A stretch of DNA of 64,000 nucleotides from the NCBI RefSeq assembly GCF_921293095.1, contig NC_060258.1, forward strand, positions 5,580,001 to 5,644,000. Direction: 5' to 3'. The translations under genes and the position numbers were made by a program. This stretch comes from Ischnura elegans (taxonomy: Eukaryota > Arthropoda > Insecta > Odonata > Coenagrionidae). Every line of letters starts with the position of its first letter. Position 1 is the stretch's first letter. The notes beneath the pieces were generated by a model. That model worked only from the letters and a program-made list of their open reading frames with translations, did no database searches and was not told where the DNA came from. Shown piece by piece: positions 22,101 to 34,815 of the stretch.

Positions 22101-23710
22101 GCGTCAATTTAAAAATTTTCAAATGAAATGAAAGATTTTACTACCGGATGAAGACGTGAAATTCGCTTAATTCACGAACACGCAAGTTTTCCCCTCTACC
22201 AGCCTTAGGAGGGGAGGATTTGACATGGATTCAATGGTTTTAGGAAACTTCTGTTCATACATTGAGAATAATTGCCATAAGTACCGAGTTTCACTTTGCA
22301 TTCATAATGATGAGTCGTTCAATAGATCCGAAAATTATGCTATCTACAAAATCTGTATCTAGCTAACTTAATGCATGGCAACGATTTTAGTACGTTCTTA
22401 AACCATGGCCCAGTGTTAATATATCCATGTATGTTCGTTTTCGGGTTGTAATCGAAGCGTCACTTTTAACATTTTCAGATGAAATGAAAGATTTACTTAC
22501 CGGATAAAGACGTGAAATTCGTTTAATTCAAAAACACGCAAGTTTTCCTGTTACCAGCCTTAGGAGGAGAGGATTTGACATGGATTCAATGGTTTTTGAG
22601 GATATGTCTGTTCATACATCGAGTATAAATGCCGTAAGTACCGAATTTCACTTTGCATTCATAATGATGAATCTTTCAATAGATCTAAAAATTAGGCTAT
22701 GTCCTAAATCTGTATTTAGCTAACTTAAAACATGGCAACGATTTTAATACGTTCTTAAACAATGGCCCAGTTTTATTATATCCATGCCGTGTTCGTTTTC
22801 GGGTTGTAATCGAAGCGTCACTTTTAACATTTTCAGATGAAATGAAAGATTTTGCTTCCGGGTGAAGACGTGAAATTCGCTTAATTCACAAACACGCAAG
22901 TATTCCACTTACCAGCCTTAGGAGTAGAGGATTTGACATGGAATAAATGGTTTTTAAGGAAACGTGGGTTCATACTTCGAGAATTAATGCCTTAAGTACT
23001 TAGTTTCACTATGCATTCAAAATGATGAGTCGTTCATTTGATCCGAAAATTAGGCTATGTCCTAAATCTGTAATTAGCTGACTTAAGTCATGGCAACGAT
23101 TTTAATACGTTCTTAAAAAATGCCCAAGTGTTGTTATATCCATGCCGTGTTCGTTTATGGGTTGTAACGAAGCGTCTTTTTTAACATATTCAGATGAAAT
23201 GAAATATTTTGCTATCGGATAATGACGTGAAATTCGCTTAATTCACAAACACGCAAGGTTTACCCTTACAAGCCTCAGGAGGAGAGGATTTGAATTGGAT
23301 TCAACGGTTTTTAAGGAAACGTGTGATCATACTTCGAGAAATAATGCCGTAGGTACTAAGTTTCACTTTGCATTCGTAATGATGAGTCGATCAATATATC
23401 CGAAAATTAGGCTATGTCCTAAATCTGTATTTAGCTAACTTAAAACATGGCAACGATTTTAATACGTTCTTAAACAATGGCTTAGTGTTATTATATCCAT
23501 GCCATGTTCGTTTTCGGGTTGTAACGAAGCGTCACTTTTAAATTTTTCAGATGAAATGAAAGATTTTGCTTCCGGGTGAAAACGTGAAATTCGCTTAATT
23601 CACAAACACTCAAGTATTCCCCTTACCAGCCTTAGGAGGAGAGGATTTGACATGGATTCAATGGTTTTTAAGGAAACGTGGGTTCATACTTCGAGAATTA
23701 ATGCCTTAAG
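16135..23710. repeat. Satellite 2, block a: about 357-bp tandem repeat
   Basis: About 21 monomers. The landmark ATGAGTCGTTCAAT recurs at 16253, 16611, 16968 and onward, 357-358 bp apart. Conserved blocks are GAGAGGATTTGACATGGATT, CCGAAAATTAGGCTAT, ATTTAGCTAACTT, ACGATTTTAATACGTTCTTA, CCATGCCGTGTTCGTTTT, GTAATCGAAGCGTCA and CCGGATGAAGACGTGAAATT. Copies differ by many point changes and small gaps, so short open frames come and go and none is conserved. A six-monomer block is duplicated (about 2143-bp offset between 17918 and 20061 and the copies that follow). Confidence 0.97.
17918..22200. repeat. Satellite 2 higher-order repeat, six monomers (about 2.14 kb)
   Basis: Distinct monomer variants recur in the same order: the variant with GGATTTTGAGG and GAGAAGTACTGCC (17918 and 20061), the one with GAGGATATGTCTG (18276 and 20420), the one with CAACGAGAATGAATGCC (18633 and 20777) and the one with CATAAGAGGAGAGGATTGGA (18991 and 21133). 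The offsets are 2142-2144 bp. The order diverges after the fourth monomer, so homogenisation is incomplete. Confidence 0.75.
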
Positions 23711-25412
23711 GGGGCCGGTTGTGTAACTTTACGTTCGAACGTAACGATCCGGTTCCCGTGGAATTTTGATCAACAACTCGAAAACAATTGAAGGAGCGAT
23801 TTCGTGACTTTACGTTCGAAAGTATTCCGGCTCTCGATCGAAAGCATCTCTTCGTCAACACATCACTTGACGATAAGGCTATCGAATCGTTCGCAGGTGA
23901 GGTTTGGGATGGAATTTAAATGTTTATTACCTTTCATGGCCACGTTGTTTGTCCTTTTTTTGGGATTAAGTGAATTATGCAATCAATTATATTCATAAAT
24001 CGAAGTGTTATGTTGTTGATTACGTGAATTTGTAGTGAAATGACATAAATAATTGCAATTTTTCCGTATTAGTTCACTATGGTATAATGATGAGCAAGTT
24101 TACATTTGCTTCGCTGTGTATTTTGTGTGCAATTGACATGAAATCAACTCATGTGGAATTAAGTGAATTAAACATTCTATTTAATTTATACATCATTGTG
24201 TTATGTTTTTAATAACGTGAATAAGTATTGAAATTACATCGATAAATACAATTTGTACGTGTTAGTTTAATATACGATACAAAGATGAGGACGTTTATGT
24301 GTGTGCAATTCAAATGAAATTATCCTTTTTGTATGCTTGATTTAAACGCGGTTCCACTATAGTATATTAGGTAAATTATAGTTGTGCTATAATACATTGC
24401 CAAAATTATATTCTCTACAATGTTTAATTTAATTCGGATCATCGGGCAGTTATTGACAAGTAAATGATTTAATTTATGTATTCAAATAGTTTATTTTAAC
24501 TTCTCAATGACGTTTTAAATTAAGTTGAATTTTTATGGTTTATGTACTTCAATTAATGTCTCTGATGCGATATGGTTTCCTCAAAAAGGGTAAATTGTTT
24601 GAAGTGATATTCGGGTGTTTGAGACGAGAGGAGATATCAAAGATGACTCTGCAAATTTGCTTTTTCTTTCAAGTAATAGGTGAAAGGTTTGTGATGATGA
24701 GAATGTTTTTGATTGAGAATATTAACGTACTTATTTATTTCATGGGTTACGTGCTTTTTTAACTGTTTACCTTACGACTATTATTAAGACGTCGTACTAA
24801 TTCACACTCGTCAGTTTTTATTTCTTGCAAATATTCAATATTCTGCGGCATTGCTCCTTGCAGACACACAAAGGCGAAGACGAGAGCCTATCAATATCGA
24901 ATATCCGCTCATATATTTCCTCCAAAGGAATTAAGTCAATTACAAATGATACAAGTTATTAGCGAATTGCAAAAGTAACGAAATGGAGAAATAGTCAGCG
25001 ATATCTGAGTAAAAAATACTCATCCCAAATATCAGCTAAGCTCCAACGGAAAGTAAGGTATTTAATACTGAATTGAGAAAGATTGATTTATACGCAAAGT
25101 TAAATTCTTTCAATAATATAAACTTTTGTCCGATTGTATCTGAAACCAATATTGTTAACATAGTTTCGCTTTTCAAAACAAACACAGCCACTCTCGGCCT
25201 TACTGCGCATGCGATCAAGGAAAACAATCGCGAAACTTATTCCCACTTATTCCCAATTCCAAGTAAATATGACAACGTCGTAACTTTCGATTGCTTGTTG
25301 ACGATCGTCCATACACAATCGCACTTACAGCCACGTTCGAATACCGGGAACTCAATCGAGAGTGAACGGATCGCTAACGATCGAAAGTTAGCCAAGTTAC
25401 ACAATCGGCCAC
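23711..25412. mobile_element. Harbinger-like non-autonomous DNA transposon in satellite 2
   Basis: The left end GGGGCCGGTTGTGTAACTT (23711-23729) and the right end, read on the minus strand, GTGGCCGATTGTGTAACTT match at 17 of 19 positions. The element is flanked by AAG on both sides (23708-23710 and 25413-25415), and satellite 2 resumes at the next base of the same monomer (CCTTAAG then TACTTAG). A 3-bp target duplication with GGG/GGCC-type ends fits PIF/Harbinger, though that superfamily usually duplicates TWA. The 1.7-kb interior is AT-rich; open frames of 60-123 codons show no transposase motif. Confidence 0.7.
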
Positions 25413-28039
25413 AAGTACTTAGTTTCACTATGCATTCAAAATGATGAGTCGTTCAATTGATCCGAAAATTAGGCTATGTCCTAAATCTGCATTTAGCTAA
25501 CTTAAAACATGGCAACGATTTTAATACGTTCTTAAACAATGCCCAGGTGTTATTTTATCCATGCCGTGTTCGTTTTTTGGCTGTAATCGAAGCGTCAATT
25601 TTAATATTTTCAGATGAAATGAAGGTTTTTGCTTCCGGATGAAAACGTGAAATTCGCTTAATTCACAAACACGCAAGTTTTCCCCTTACAAGCCTTAGGA
25701 CGGGAGGATTTGACATGGATTCAATGGTTTTTAAGTAAACTACTGTTCATACATCGAGAATAAATGCCGTAAGTACTGAGTTTCACTTTGCATTCATAAT
25801 GATGAGTCGTTCAATAGATCCGAAAATTAGGCTATCTACAGAATTTGTATTTAGCGAACTCAATGCATGTCAACGATTTTAATACCTTCTTAAACAATGC
25901 CCAAGTGTTATTTTATCCATGCCGTGTTCGTTTTTTGGTTGTAATCGAAGTGTCAATTTTAACATTATCAGATGAAATGAAGGATTTTGCTTCCGGATGA
26001 AGTCGTAATATTTCACTTAATTCACAAACACACAATTTTCCCCTTACCAGCCTAAGGAGGGGAGGATTTGACATGGATTCAATGGTTTTTGAGGAAAGGT
26101 CTGTTCATAAATCGAGAATAAATGCCGTAAGAACTGAGTTTCACTTTGCATTCATAATGATGAGTCGTTCAATAAATCCGAAAATTAGGCTATCTACAAA
26201 ATCTGTATTTAGCTAACTTTATGCATGTCAACGATTTTAATACGTTCTTAAACAATACCCCAGTGTTATTATATCCATGCCGTGTTGGTTTTTTGGTTGT
26301 AATCGAAGCGTCAATTTTTACATTTTCAGATGAAATGAAGGATTTTGCTTCCGGATGAAGACGTGAAATTCGCTTAATTCACAAACACGCAAGTTTTCCC
26401 CTTAACAGCCTGGGGAGGGGAGGATTTGACATGGATTCTATGGTTTTTCATGAAACTTCTGTTCATAAATCGAAAATAAATGCCGTAAGTACTGAGTTTC
26501 ACTTTGCATTCATAATGATGAGTCGTTCAATAGATCCGAAAATTAGGCTATCTACAAAATCTGTATTTAGCTAACTTAATACATGGCAACGATTTTAATG
26601 CGTTCTTAAGCAATGCTCCAGTGTTATTATATCCATGTCGTGTTGGTTTTTTGGTTGTAATCGAAGCGTCAATTTTTACATTTTCAGATGAAATGAAGGA
26701 TTTTGCTTTTGGATGAAGACGTGAAATTCGCTTAATTAAGAAACACGCAAGTTTTCCCCTCACAAGCCTTAGGACGGGGGGATTTGAAATGGATTCAATG
26801 GTTTTTGAGGAAACTACTGTTCATACATCGAGAATAAATGCCGTAAGTACTGAGCTTTACTTTGCATTCATAATGATGAGTTGTTCAATAGATCCGAAAA
26901 TTAGCTATCTACAAAATTTGTATTTAGCGAACTCAATATAAAGCAACGATATTTATACGTCCTTAAACAATGCCCCTGTGTTATTATATCCATGCCGTGT
27001 TCGTTTTTTGGTTGTAATCAAAGTGTCAATTTTAACATTTTTTGATGAAATGAAGGATTTTGCTTCCGGATGAAGACGTGAAATTCGCTTAATTCACAAA
27101 CACGCAAGTTTTCCCCTTAACAGCCTGGGAAGGGGAGGATTTGACATGGATTTTATGGTTTTTGATGAATGTTCTGTTCATAAATCGAGAATAAATGCCG
27201 TAAGTACTGAGTTTCACTTTGCATTCATAATGATGAGTCGTTCAACAGATGCGAAAATTAGCATACCTACAAAATCTGTATTTAGCTAACTTAAAACATG
27301 GCAACGATTTTAATACATTCTTAAACAATGCCCCAGTGTTATTATATCCATGCCGCGTTTGTTTTTTGGTTGTAATCGAAGCGTCAATTTTAACTTTTTC
27401 TGATGAAATAAAAGATTTTGCTACCGGATGAAGACGTGAAATTCTCTTAATTCAAAAACACACAAGTTTTCCCGCTACAAGCCTTAGGAGGAGAGGATTT
27501 GACATGGATTTAATGGTTTTTAAGGAAACGTGGGTTCATACTTCGAGAATTAATGCATTAAGTACTTAGTTTCACTATCCATTCAAAATGATGAGTCGTT
27601 CATTTGATCCGAAAATTAGGCTATGTTCTAAATCTGTATTTAGCTAACTTAATACATGGCAACGATTTTAATGCGTTCTTAAACAATGCTCCAGTGTTAT
27701 AATATCCATGCCGTGTTCGTTTATGGGTTTTAATCGAAGCGTCACTTTTAACATATTGAGTGAAATGAAAGATTTTGCTACCGGATAATGACGTGAAATT
27801 CGCTTAATTCACAAACACGCAAGTTTTCCCCTTAGCAGCCTTAGGAGGGGAGGATTTGACATGAATTCAATGTTTTTTGAGGAAAGGTCTGTTCATACAA
27901 CGAGAATGAATGCCGTAAGTACTGAGATTCACTTTGTATTCATAATGATGAGTCGTTCAATAGATCCGAGAATTAGGCTATCTATAAAATCTGTATTTAG
28001 CTAACTTAATGCATGGCAACTATTTTAATACGTTCTTAA
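25413..28039. repeat. Satellite 2, block b
   Basis: About 7 monomers of the same 357-bp satellite, continuing exactly where block a was interrupted. The first monomer is the rare variant with CCTTAAGTACTTAGTTTCAC, seen intact near 16930. The block ends at the piggyBac target site TTAA (28036-28039) within ACGTTCTTAAACAATGCCCC. Confidence 0.95.
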
Positions 28040-28737
28040 CCCATTAATGCCCAGACGTATCTTTAGATACGTCACACTTTAAAAATTCCTAAATACTCTG
28101 TGGTTTGTTGTTAATGCGATTTTTTTACGTAATATGACAGAATAAAGTCTTGAAATGGTATACAGGTGATTTAGATTATTTAAGCCAATATTTGCAATTT
28201 TAATGCTTACTTACACATGGCTGGTCATGAACTACTCAGAAATCGCTACGCTATGGTCATGTGAAAATTAAATTTTCACATAAACCATTGAATTATCTGA
28301 ATCCAGTTTTTACCTGATTTATTTTAAATGTATAAGGAGTATTATCTTTTTAAAGATATTCATTTTTCTTTCAAGCTCATCACAAAACTAATCAGTAAAA
28401 TTTTGACGTATCTAAAGATACGTCTGGGCACTTGTGGTACTAAAAATTCAAGTTTTGACTTATTGGTATGTTTCATTCTATTTATTGATTAGATGAATAA
28501 GTAATAATTTTATAATCCTAATTATGTGATAGATCGAAGACAGTTTTATATTCCTGCCATTTCATGAAGTATAATATTAAACAATTAGGTAAATACAGCA
28601 AAACAGGAATTTTCTCAGAATTGTTGTGCAACCTCATTTGAATTGTGATAAAGTACCTTCATTGGAAGCAGAAAATGAGTCAGTATTGGATTTCTGGAAA
28701 TGCAAAAACTCGCAATATCAAGTTGCCTATCCTGGCA

Positions 28738-29034
28738 CAGTAGCGGATACAGAAAAGAATTCAAGGGGGGCACAAAAGATATCTTGAGCTATCTTTACTT
28801 GTATCGTTATGAAAAATAATCAAGTCACGTGCAAAGTTTAGGAAAGTTTTATTTAAAATGATTATAAACAAGGCATTATTACTATATATATTATATAATT
28901 ATTATATATACAAGGCAATGACATCTTATGATATGAAAGAGTTACAATTGTAGCTCTGCCCTGTTAGACAATGTGGGCGGCCACGTAAGAGGGGGGCGCG
29001 CTCCCCCTTCGCCCCCCATATGTATCTGCCACTG
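28738..29034. mobile_element. hAT-type MITE nested in piggyBac 1
   Basis: The left end CAGTAGCGGATACAG and the right end, read on the minus strand, CAGTGGCAGATACAT match at 12 of 15 positions. It is flanked by TCCTGGCA (28730-28737) and TCATGGCA (29035-29042), an 8-bp target duplication with one change, the length hAT elements make. A G-run (about 28767-28772) on one side and C-runs (about 29003-29018) on the other form part of the inverted structure. It has no coding capacity. It is longer than, but built like, the MITE at 36182. Confidence 0.75.
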
Positions 29035-29159
29035 TCATGGCATTACTTGTATTCTGTATCGCCGACAGTGGAATGGATTGATTACTTTGTTTCTCGTTCA
29101 ACTTTCCCCTGGCAATAATATCCAATTTGCAAGCCGGAAATCAGTGTACGAAATAAGCA

Positions 29160-30275
29160 ACTTTGGCGAACATTGATAAAGAAACTTTGTACTACGCTCC
29201 ATCACCAAAAACTCTGTACTTTGTATTCAAATTCGAGTCTCCGAAAGATATACCTGACATAATGAGGAATCTGCGCTTTAAAGACTTTTCAACCGTCTCT
29301 TCTGTAAATACTTTTTTGTTACTTTTGTTGCACACCGCTTGCTATATAAGTCACGAAAAAAGCATAGGGGCTCCCATTTACCGCTGAGAAGAGAAGACGT
29401 TACACCTTAGTGATTGAGCAGAGGTGAAACAAATCTGAAATAGCTCTAACATCAGTGCTGTCAGCAGATAAAATTCAAGACAAATTTTATGAACAATTGT
29501 TAAAAAATGTTAGTACATTCTTAGTACGTACAAATCAAAGTGATTTATGAAGTGTTTGGAATATTGCTTCTTTCAGGTCACCGTCTACTTAGTTGATGGC
29601 TTTATCGGAGGTCATCTCCAGACTGCAGCATCGAAATAGTTTCTCAGTCAATGCGAAGGAACAGGTTTGAAGAAATGTTAAGGTTTCTGCATCTGGCAGA
29701 TAATTATTATAATGGGAAGAATGATGGCAAGGATGGCTATATAAAGTTCAACCTTAGTTTGAGGTTTTGAACTAGACTTTCAAATTTGTAAGCGCTGGAG
29801 AATACTGTTTGGTGGATGAATCATCCAACCTCTACTATTGTGGATATGGCTGCAAGCAATGTATTAGAGGGAAACGAGTAAGATTATGGTTAAAATTATG
29901 GTGTATTTTCGAATCTAGTCAACCTTTATCATGCTGTAGCCAACCTTCAGAGAACAAGTCTTGGTCAAAGAGATGTACTTTTAGGACTAGTGGATGAGTG
30001 AAAATTACCACCAGGTACAAACATATTTGCTGACAACTTATTCATATCAGAATTGATTACCATTAGCATACATAAAAAATGAAAACTCCTGTTTGTTATT
30101 CTGTTTCCGAAATGCCAGTGGCGATCGCGGACTACAATTCTCACATGGGTGGAGTGGATCTGTGTGATCAATTCCTGGCAAATTACCGGACAACAATTAG
30201 GAATAAAATGGTGGTTCAAATATTTCAGATGAGACTTGGATGTATCAGTTGTACAGGGATGGATACGGTATAAAA
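29160..30275 (+). pseudogene. Degenerate piggyBac transposase (element 1)
   Basis: Pieces of a piggyBac transposase, which cuts and pastes at TTAA, lie in several frames. NRFEEMLRFLHLADN (about 29660-29705) is the conserved region before the catalytic core. VDES with the first catalytic Asp (29815-29817) leads into the GYGCKQCIRGK region. FADNLFIS gives the second Asp (30032-30034). YNSHMGGVDLCDQF gives the third Asp (30157-30159), followed by ANYRTTIRNK. So all three Asp codons survive although frameshifts and stops separate them. The 5' coding part overlaps the MITE at 28738-29034 or lies just after it. It is clearly inactive and unlike the transposase at 36-38 kb. Confidence 0.85.
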
Positions 30276-30649
30276 AACTCGGATACAGTATCACACTGCT
30301 ATAAAATTTCAAAATGCAAATGTAAATTGTTCAGGTTATAATACTATAATAATACTCAAAATTTTATTATCTGATGCATAATAATTCAAATTCAAGTATT
30401 AAAAACTACTGATGAAGGCATGGGTGATGAATTATATAGAAAAAACGTGCTTAAACACAATAAAATGATAATGTGCATTTTTGACCCCTTAAGTGCCCAG
30501 ATGTATCTTAAGATACGTGTAGGATTAAGTACTATCCAAATATTAGAGATTTTTCAAAATATTTTTTCCCGCATCAGGTATGATGCCTAATCATAATTTA
30601 AGCAAAAAAAGTAAAATTTTTAGAAAAAAATCTTCTGGGCATTAATGGG

Positions 30650-33600
30650 TTAAACAATGCCCCAGTGTTATTTTATCCATGCCGTGTTCGTTTTTTGGTT
30701 GTAATCGAAGTGTCAATTTTAACATTTTTAGGTGAAATGAAGGATTTTGCTTCCGGATGAAGAGGTGAAATGCGCTAAATTTACAAACTAGCAAGTTTTT
30801 CCTTACCAGCCTTAGGAGGGGAGGATTTAACATGGATTCAATGGTTTTTGAGGAAACTTCTGTTCATACATCGAGAATAAATGCCGTAAGTACTGAGTTT
30901 CACTTTGCATTCATAATGATGAGTCGTTCAATAGATCCGAAAATTAGGCTATATACAAAATCTTTATTTAGCTAACTTATTACATGTAAACGATTTCAAT
31001 GCGTTCTTAAACAATGCCCCAGTGTTATTATATCCATGCCGTGTTCGTTTTTTGGTTGTAATCGAAGCGTCAATTTTTACATTTTCAGATGAAATGAAGG
31101 ATTTTGCTTCCGGATGAAGACGTGAAATTCGCTTAATTCACAAACACGCAAGTTTTCCCCTTAACAGCCTGGGGAGGGGAGGATTTAACATGGATTCAAT
31201 GGTTTTTGAGGAAACTTCTGTTCATACATCGAGAATAAATGCCGTAAGTACTGAGTTTCACTTTGCATTCATAATGATGAGTCGTTCAATAGATCCGAAA
31301 ATTAGGCTATCTACAAAATCTGTATTTAGCTAACTTATTACATGGCAACGATTTTAATGCGTTCTTAAACAATGCCCAAGTGTTATTATATCCATGCCGT
31401 GTTCGTTTTTTGGTTGCAATAGAAGCGTCAATTTTTACATTTTCAGATGAAATGAAGGATTTTTCTTCCGGATGAAGACGTGAAATTCACTTAATTCACA
31501 AACATACAAGTTTTCCCCTTACCAGCGTTAGGAGGGGAGGATTTGACATGGATTCAATGTTTTTTGAGGAAACGTCTGTTCATACATCGAGAATAAATGC
31601 CGTAAGTACTGTGTTTCACTTTGCATTCATAATGATGAGTCGTTCAATAGATCCGAAAATTAGGCTATCTACAAAATCTGTATTTAGCTAACTTTATGCA
31701 TGTCAACGATTTTAATACGTTCTGAAACAATACCCCAGTGTTATTTAATCCATGCCGTGTTCGTTTTTTGGTTGTAATCGAAGTGTCAATTTTAACCTTT
31801 TGAGATGAAATGAAGGATTTTGCTTCCGGATGAAGACGTGAAATTAGCTTAATTCACAAACACGCAAGTTTTCCCCTTACCAGCCTTCGGAGGGGAGGAT
31901 TTGACATGGATTCAATGGTTTTTGAAGAAACTTCTTTTCATACATCGAGAATAAATTCCGTAAGTACTGAGTTTCACTTTGAATTCATAATGATGAGTCG
32001 TTCAATAGATCCGAAAATTAGGCTATCTACAAAATCTGTATTTAGCTAACTTTATGCATGTCAACGATTTTAATACGTTCTTAAACAATGCCCCAGTGTT
32101 ATTTTATTCATGCCGTGTTCGTTTTTTGGTTGTAATCGAAGTGTCAATTTTAACCTTTTGAGATGAAATGAAGGATTTTGCTTCCGGATGAAGACGTGAA
32201 ATTCACTTAATTCACAAACACGCAAGTTTTCCCCTTACCAGCCTTCGGAGGGGAGGATTTGACATGGATTCAATGGTTTTTGAAGAAACTACTGTTCATA
32301 CATCGAGAATAAATTCCGTAAGTACTGAGTTTCACTTTGAATTCATAATGATGAGTCGTTCAATAGATCCGAAAATTAGGCTATCTACAAAATCTGTATT
32401 TAGCTAACTTTATGCATGTCAACGATTTTAATACGTTCTTAAACAATGCCCCAGTGTTATTTTATTCATGCCGTGTTCGTTTTTTGGCTGTAATCGAAGT
32501 GTCAATTTTAACATTTTCAGATGAAATGAAGGATTTTGCTTCCGGATGAAGACGTGAAATTAGCTTAATTCACAAGCACGCAAGTTTCCTCCTTACCAGC
32601 CTTCGGAGGGGATGATTTGACATGGACTCAATGGTTTTTGAGGAAACTTCTGTTCATACAGCGAGAATAAATGCCGTAAGTACTGAGTTTCACTTTGCAT
32701 TCATAATGATGAGTCGTTCAATAGATTCGAAAATTAGGCTATCTACAAAATCTGTATTTAGCTAACTTTCATGGATTCAACGGTTTTTGAGGAAAGGTCT
32801 GTTCATACATCGAGAATAAATGCCGTAAGTACTGAGTTTCACTTTGCATTCATAATGATGAGTCGTTCAATAGATCCGAAAATTAGGCTATCTACAAAAT
32901 CTGTATTTAGCTAACTTAATGCATGTCAACGATTTTAATACGTTCTTAAACAATACCCCAGTGTTATTATATCCATGTCGTGTTCGTTCTTTGGTTGTAA
33001 TCGAAGTGTCAATTTAAACATTTTCAGATGAAATGAAGGTTTTTGCTTTCGGATGAAAACGTGAAATTCGCTTAATTCACAAACACGCAAGATTTCCCCT
33101 TACTAGCCTTAGTAGGAGAGGATTTGACATGGATTCAACGGTTTTTGAGGAAAGGTCTGTGTATACAACGAGAATAAATGCCGTAAGTACTGAGTTTCAC
33201 GTTGCATTCATAATGATGAGTTGTTCAATACATCCGAAAATTAGGCTATCTACTAAATTTGTATTTAGCGAAATCAATGCATGGCATCTATTTTAATACG
33301 TTCTTAAACAATGCCCCAGTGTTATTTTATCCATGCCGTGTTCGTTTTTTGGTTGTAATCGAAGTGTCAATTTTAACATTTTCAGATGAAATGAAGGATT
33401 TTGCTTCCGGATGAAGACGCGAAATTCGCTTAATTCACAAACACGCAAGTTTTCCCCTTACCAGCCTTCGGAGGGGAGGATTTGACATGGATTCAATGGT
33501 TTATGAGGAAACTTCTGTTCATACATCGAGAATGAATTCCGTAAGTACTGAGTTTCACTTTGCATTTATAATGATGAGTCGTTCAATAAATCCGAAAATT

Positions 33601-34315
33601 AGGCTATCTACAAAATCTGTATTTAGCTACTTTTATGCATGTCAACGATTTTAATACGTTCTGAAACAATGCCCCAGTGTTATTTTATCCATGCCGTGTT
33701 CGTTTTTTGGTTGTAATCGAAGTGTCAATTTTAACATTTTCAGATAAAATGAAGGATTTTGCTTCCGTATGAAGACGTGAAATCCGTTTTAATTACAAAC
33801 ACGCAAGTTTTCCCCTTACCAGCCTTAGGAGGGGAGGATTTGACATGGATTCAATGGTTTATGAGGAAACTTCTGTTCATACATCGAGAATAAATGCCGT
33901 AAGTACTGAATTTCGCTTTGCATTCATAATGATGAGTCGTTCAATAGATCCGAAAATTAGGCTATCTACAAAATCTGTATTTAGCTAACTTTATGCATGT
34001 CAACGATTTTAATACGTTCTTAAACAATGCCCCAGTGTTATTTTATCCATGCCGTTTTCGTTTTTTTGGTTGTATTCGAAGCGTCAATTTTAACATTTTT
34101 GGATGAAATGAAGGATTTTGCTTCCGGATGAAGACGTGAAATTCGCTTAATTCACAAACACGCAAGTTTTCCCCTTACCAGCCTTCGGAGGGGAGGATTT
34201 GACATGGATTCAATGGTTTTTGAGGAAAGGTCTGTTCATACAACGAGAATGAATGCCGTAAGTACTGAGTTTCACTTTGCATTCATAATGATGAGTCGTT
34301 CAATAGATCCGAAAA
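30650..34315. repeat. Satellite 2, block c
   Basis: About 10 monomers of the 357-bp satellite, starting at the TTAA duplicate of the piggyBac 1 target site. Copies here are more uniform than in block a. At about 32769 one monomer is cut short: AGCTAACTT runs straight into CATGGATTCAACGG, skipping more than half a unit, an unequal-exchange junction. The block runs into the assembly gap. Confidence 0.95.
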
Positions 34316-34815
34316 NNNNNNNNNNNNNNNNNNNNNNNNNNNNNNNNNNNNNNNNNNNNNNNNNNNNNNNNNNNNNNNNNNNNNNNNNNNNNNNNNNNNN
34401 NNNNNNNNNNNNNNNNNNNNNNNNNNNNNNNNNNNNNNNNNNNNNNNNNNNNNNNNNNNNNNNNNNNNNNNNNNNNNNNNNNNNNNNNNNNNNNNNNNNN
34501 NNNNNNNNNNNNNNNNNNNNNNNNNNNNNNNNNNNNNNNNNNNNNNNNNNNNNNNNNNNNNNNNNNNNNNNNNNNNNNNNNNNNNNNNNNNNNNNNNNNN
34601 NNNNNNNNNNNNNNNNNNNNNNNNNNNNNNNNNNNNNNNNNNNNNNNNNNNNNNNNNNNNNNNNNNNNNNNNNNNNNNNNNNNNNNNNNNNNNNNNNNNN
34701 NNNNNNNNNNNNNNNNNNNNNNNNNNNNNNNNNNNNNNNNNNNNNNNNNNNNNNNNNNNNNNNNNNNNNNNNNNNNNNNNNNNNNNNNNNNNNNNNNNNN
34801 NNNNNNNNNNNNNNN
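34316..34815. other. Assembly gap (500 N)
   Basis: Exactly 500 N, the size often used as a placeholder, so the true length is unknown. Satellite 2 enters from the left and piggyBac 2 leaves on the right. The left end of piggyBac 2 and the junction between satellites 2 and 3 probably lie inside it. Confidence 0.98.

Larger units (their letters stand above)
28040..30649 (+). mobile_element. piggyBac element 1 with intact ends, in satellite 2
   Basis: The 16-bp terminal inverted repeats are perfect: CCCATTAATGCCCAGA (28040-28055) and its complement at 30634-30649. Both ends are flanked by TTAA (28036-28039 and 30650-30653), and removing the insert restores the satellite monomer. A 26-bp sequence next to the left end (28049-28074), which includes the palindrome GACGTATCTTTAGATACGTC except for its centre, is repeated in inverted orientation at 28404-28429. 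A related copy lies near the right end (about 30494-30520). These are subterminal repeats of the kind the transposase binds. The element is 2610 bp, of which 297 bp are a nested MITE. Its transposase is broken. Confidence 0.93.

Noticed and set aside
16266..34300. Recurring 60-70-codon open frames with similar proteins in satellite 2 (for example 16266, 25457, 27249 and 26548)
   Set aside because: They are the same satellite segment read in copies that lack a stop by chance. Starts, stops and frames change between monomers, and most monomers have no open frame.
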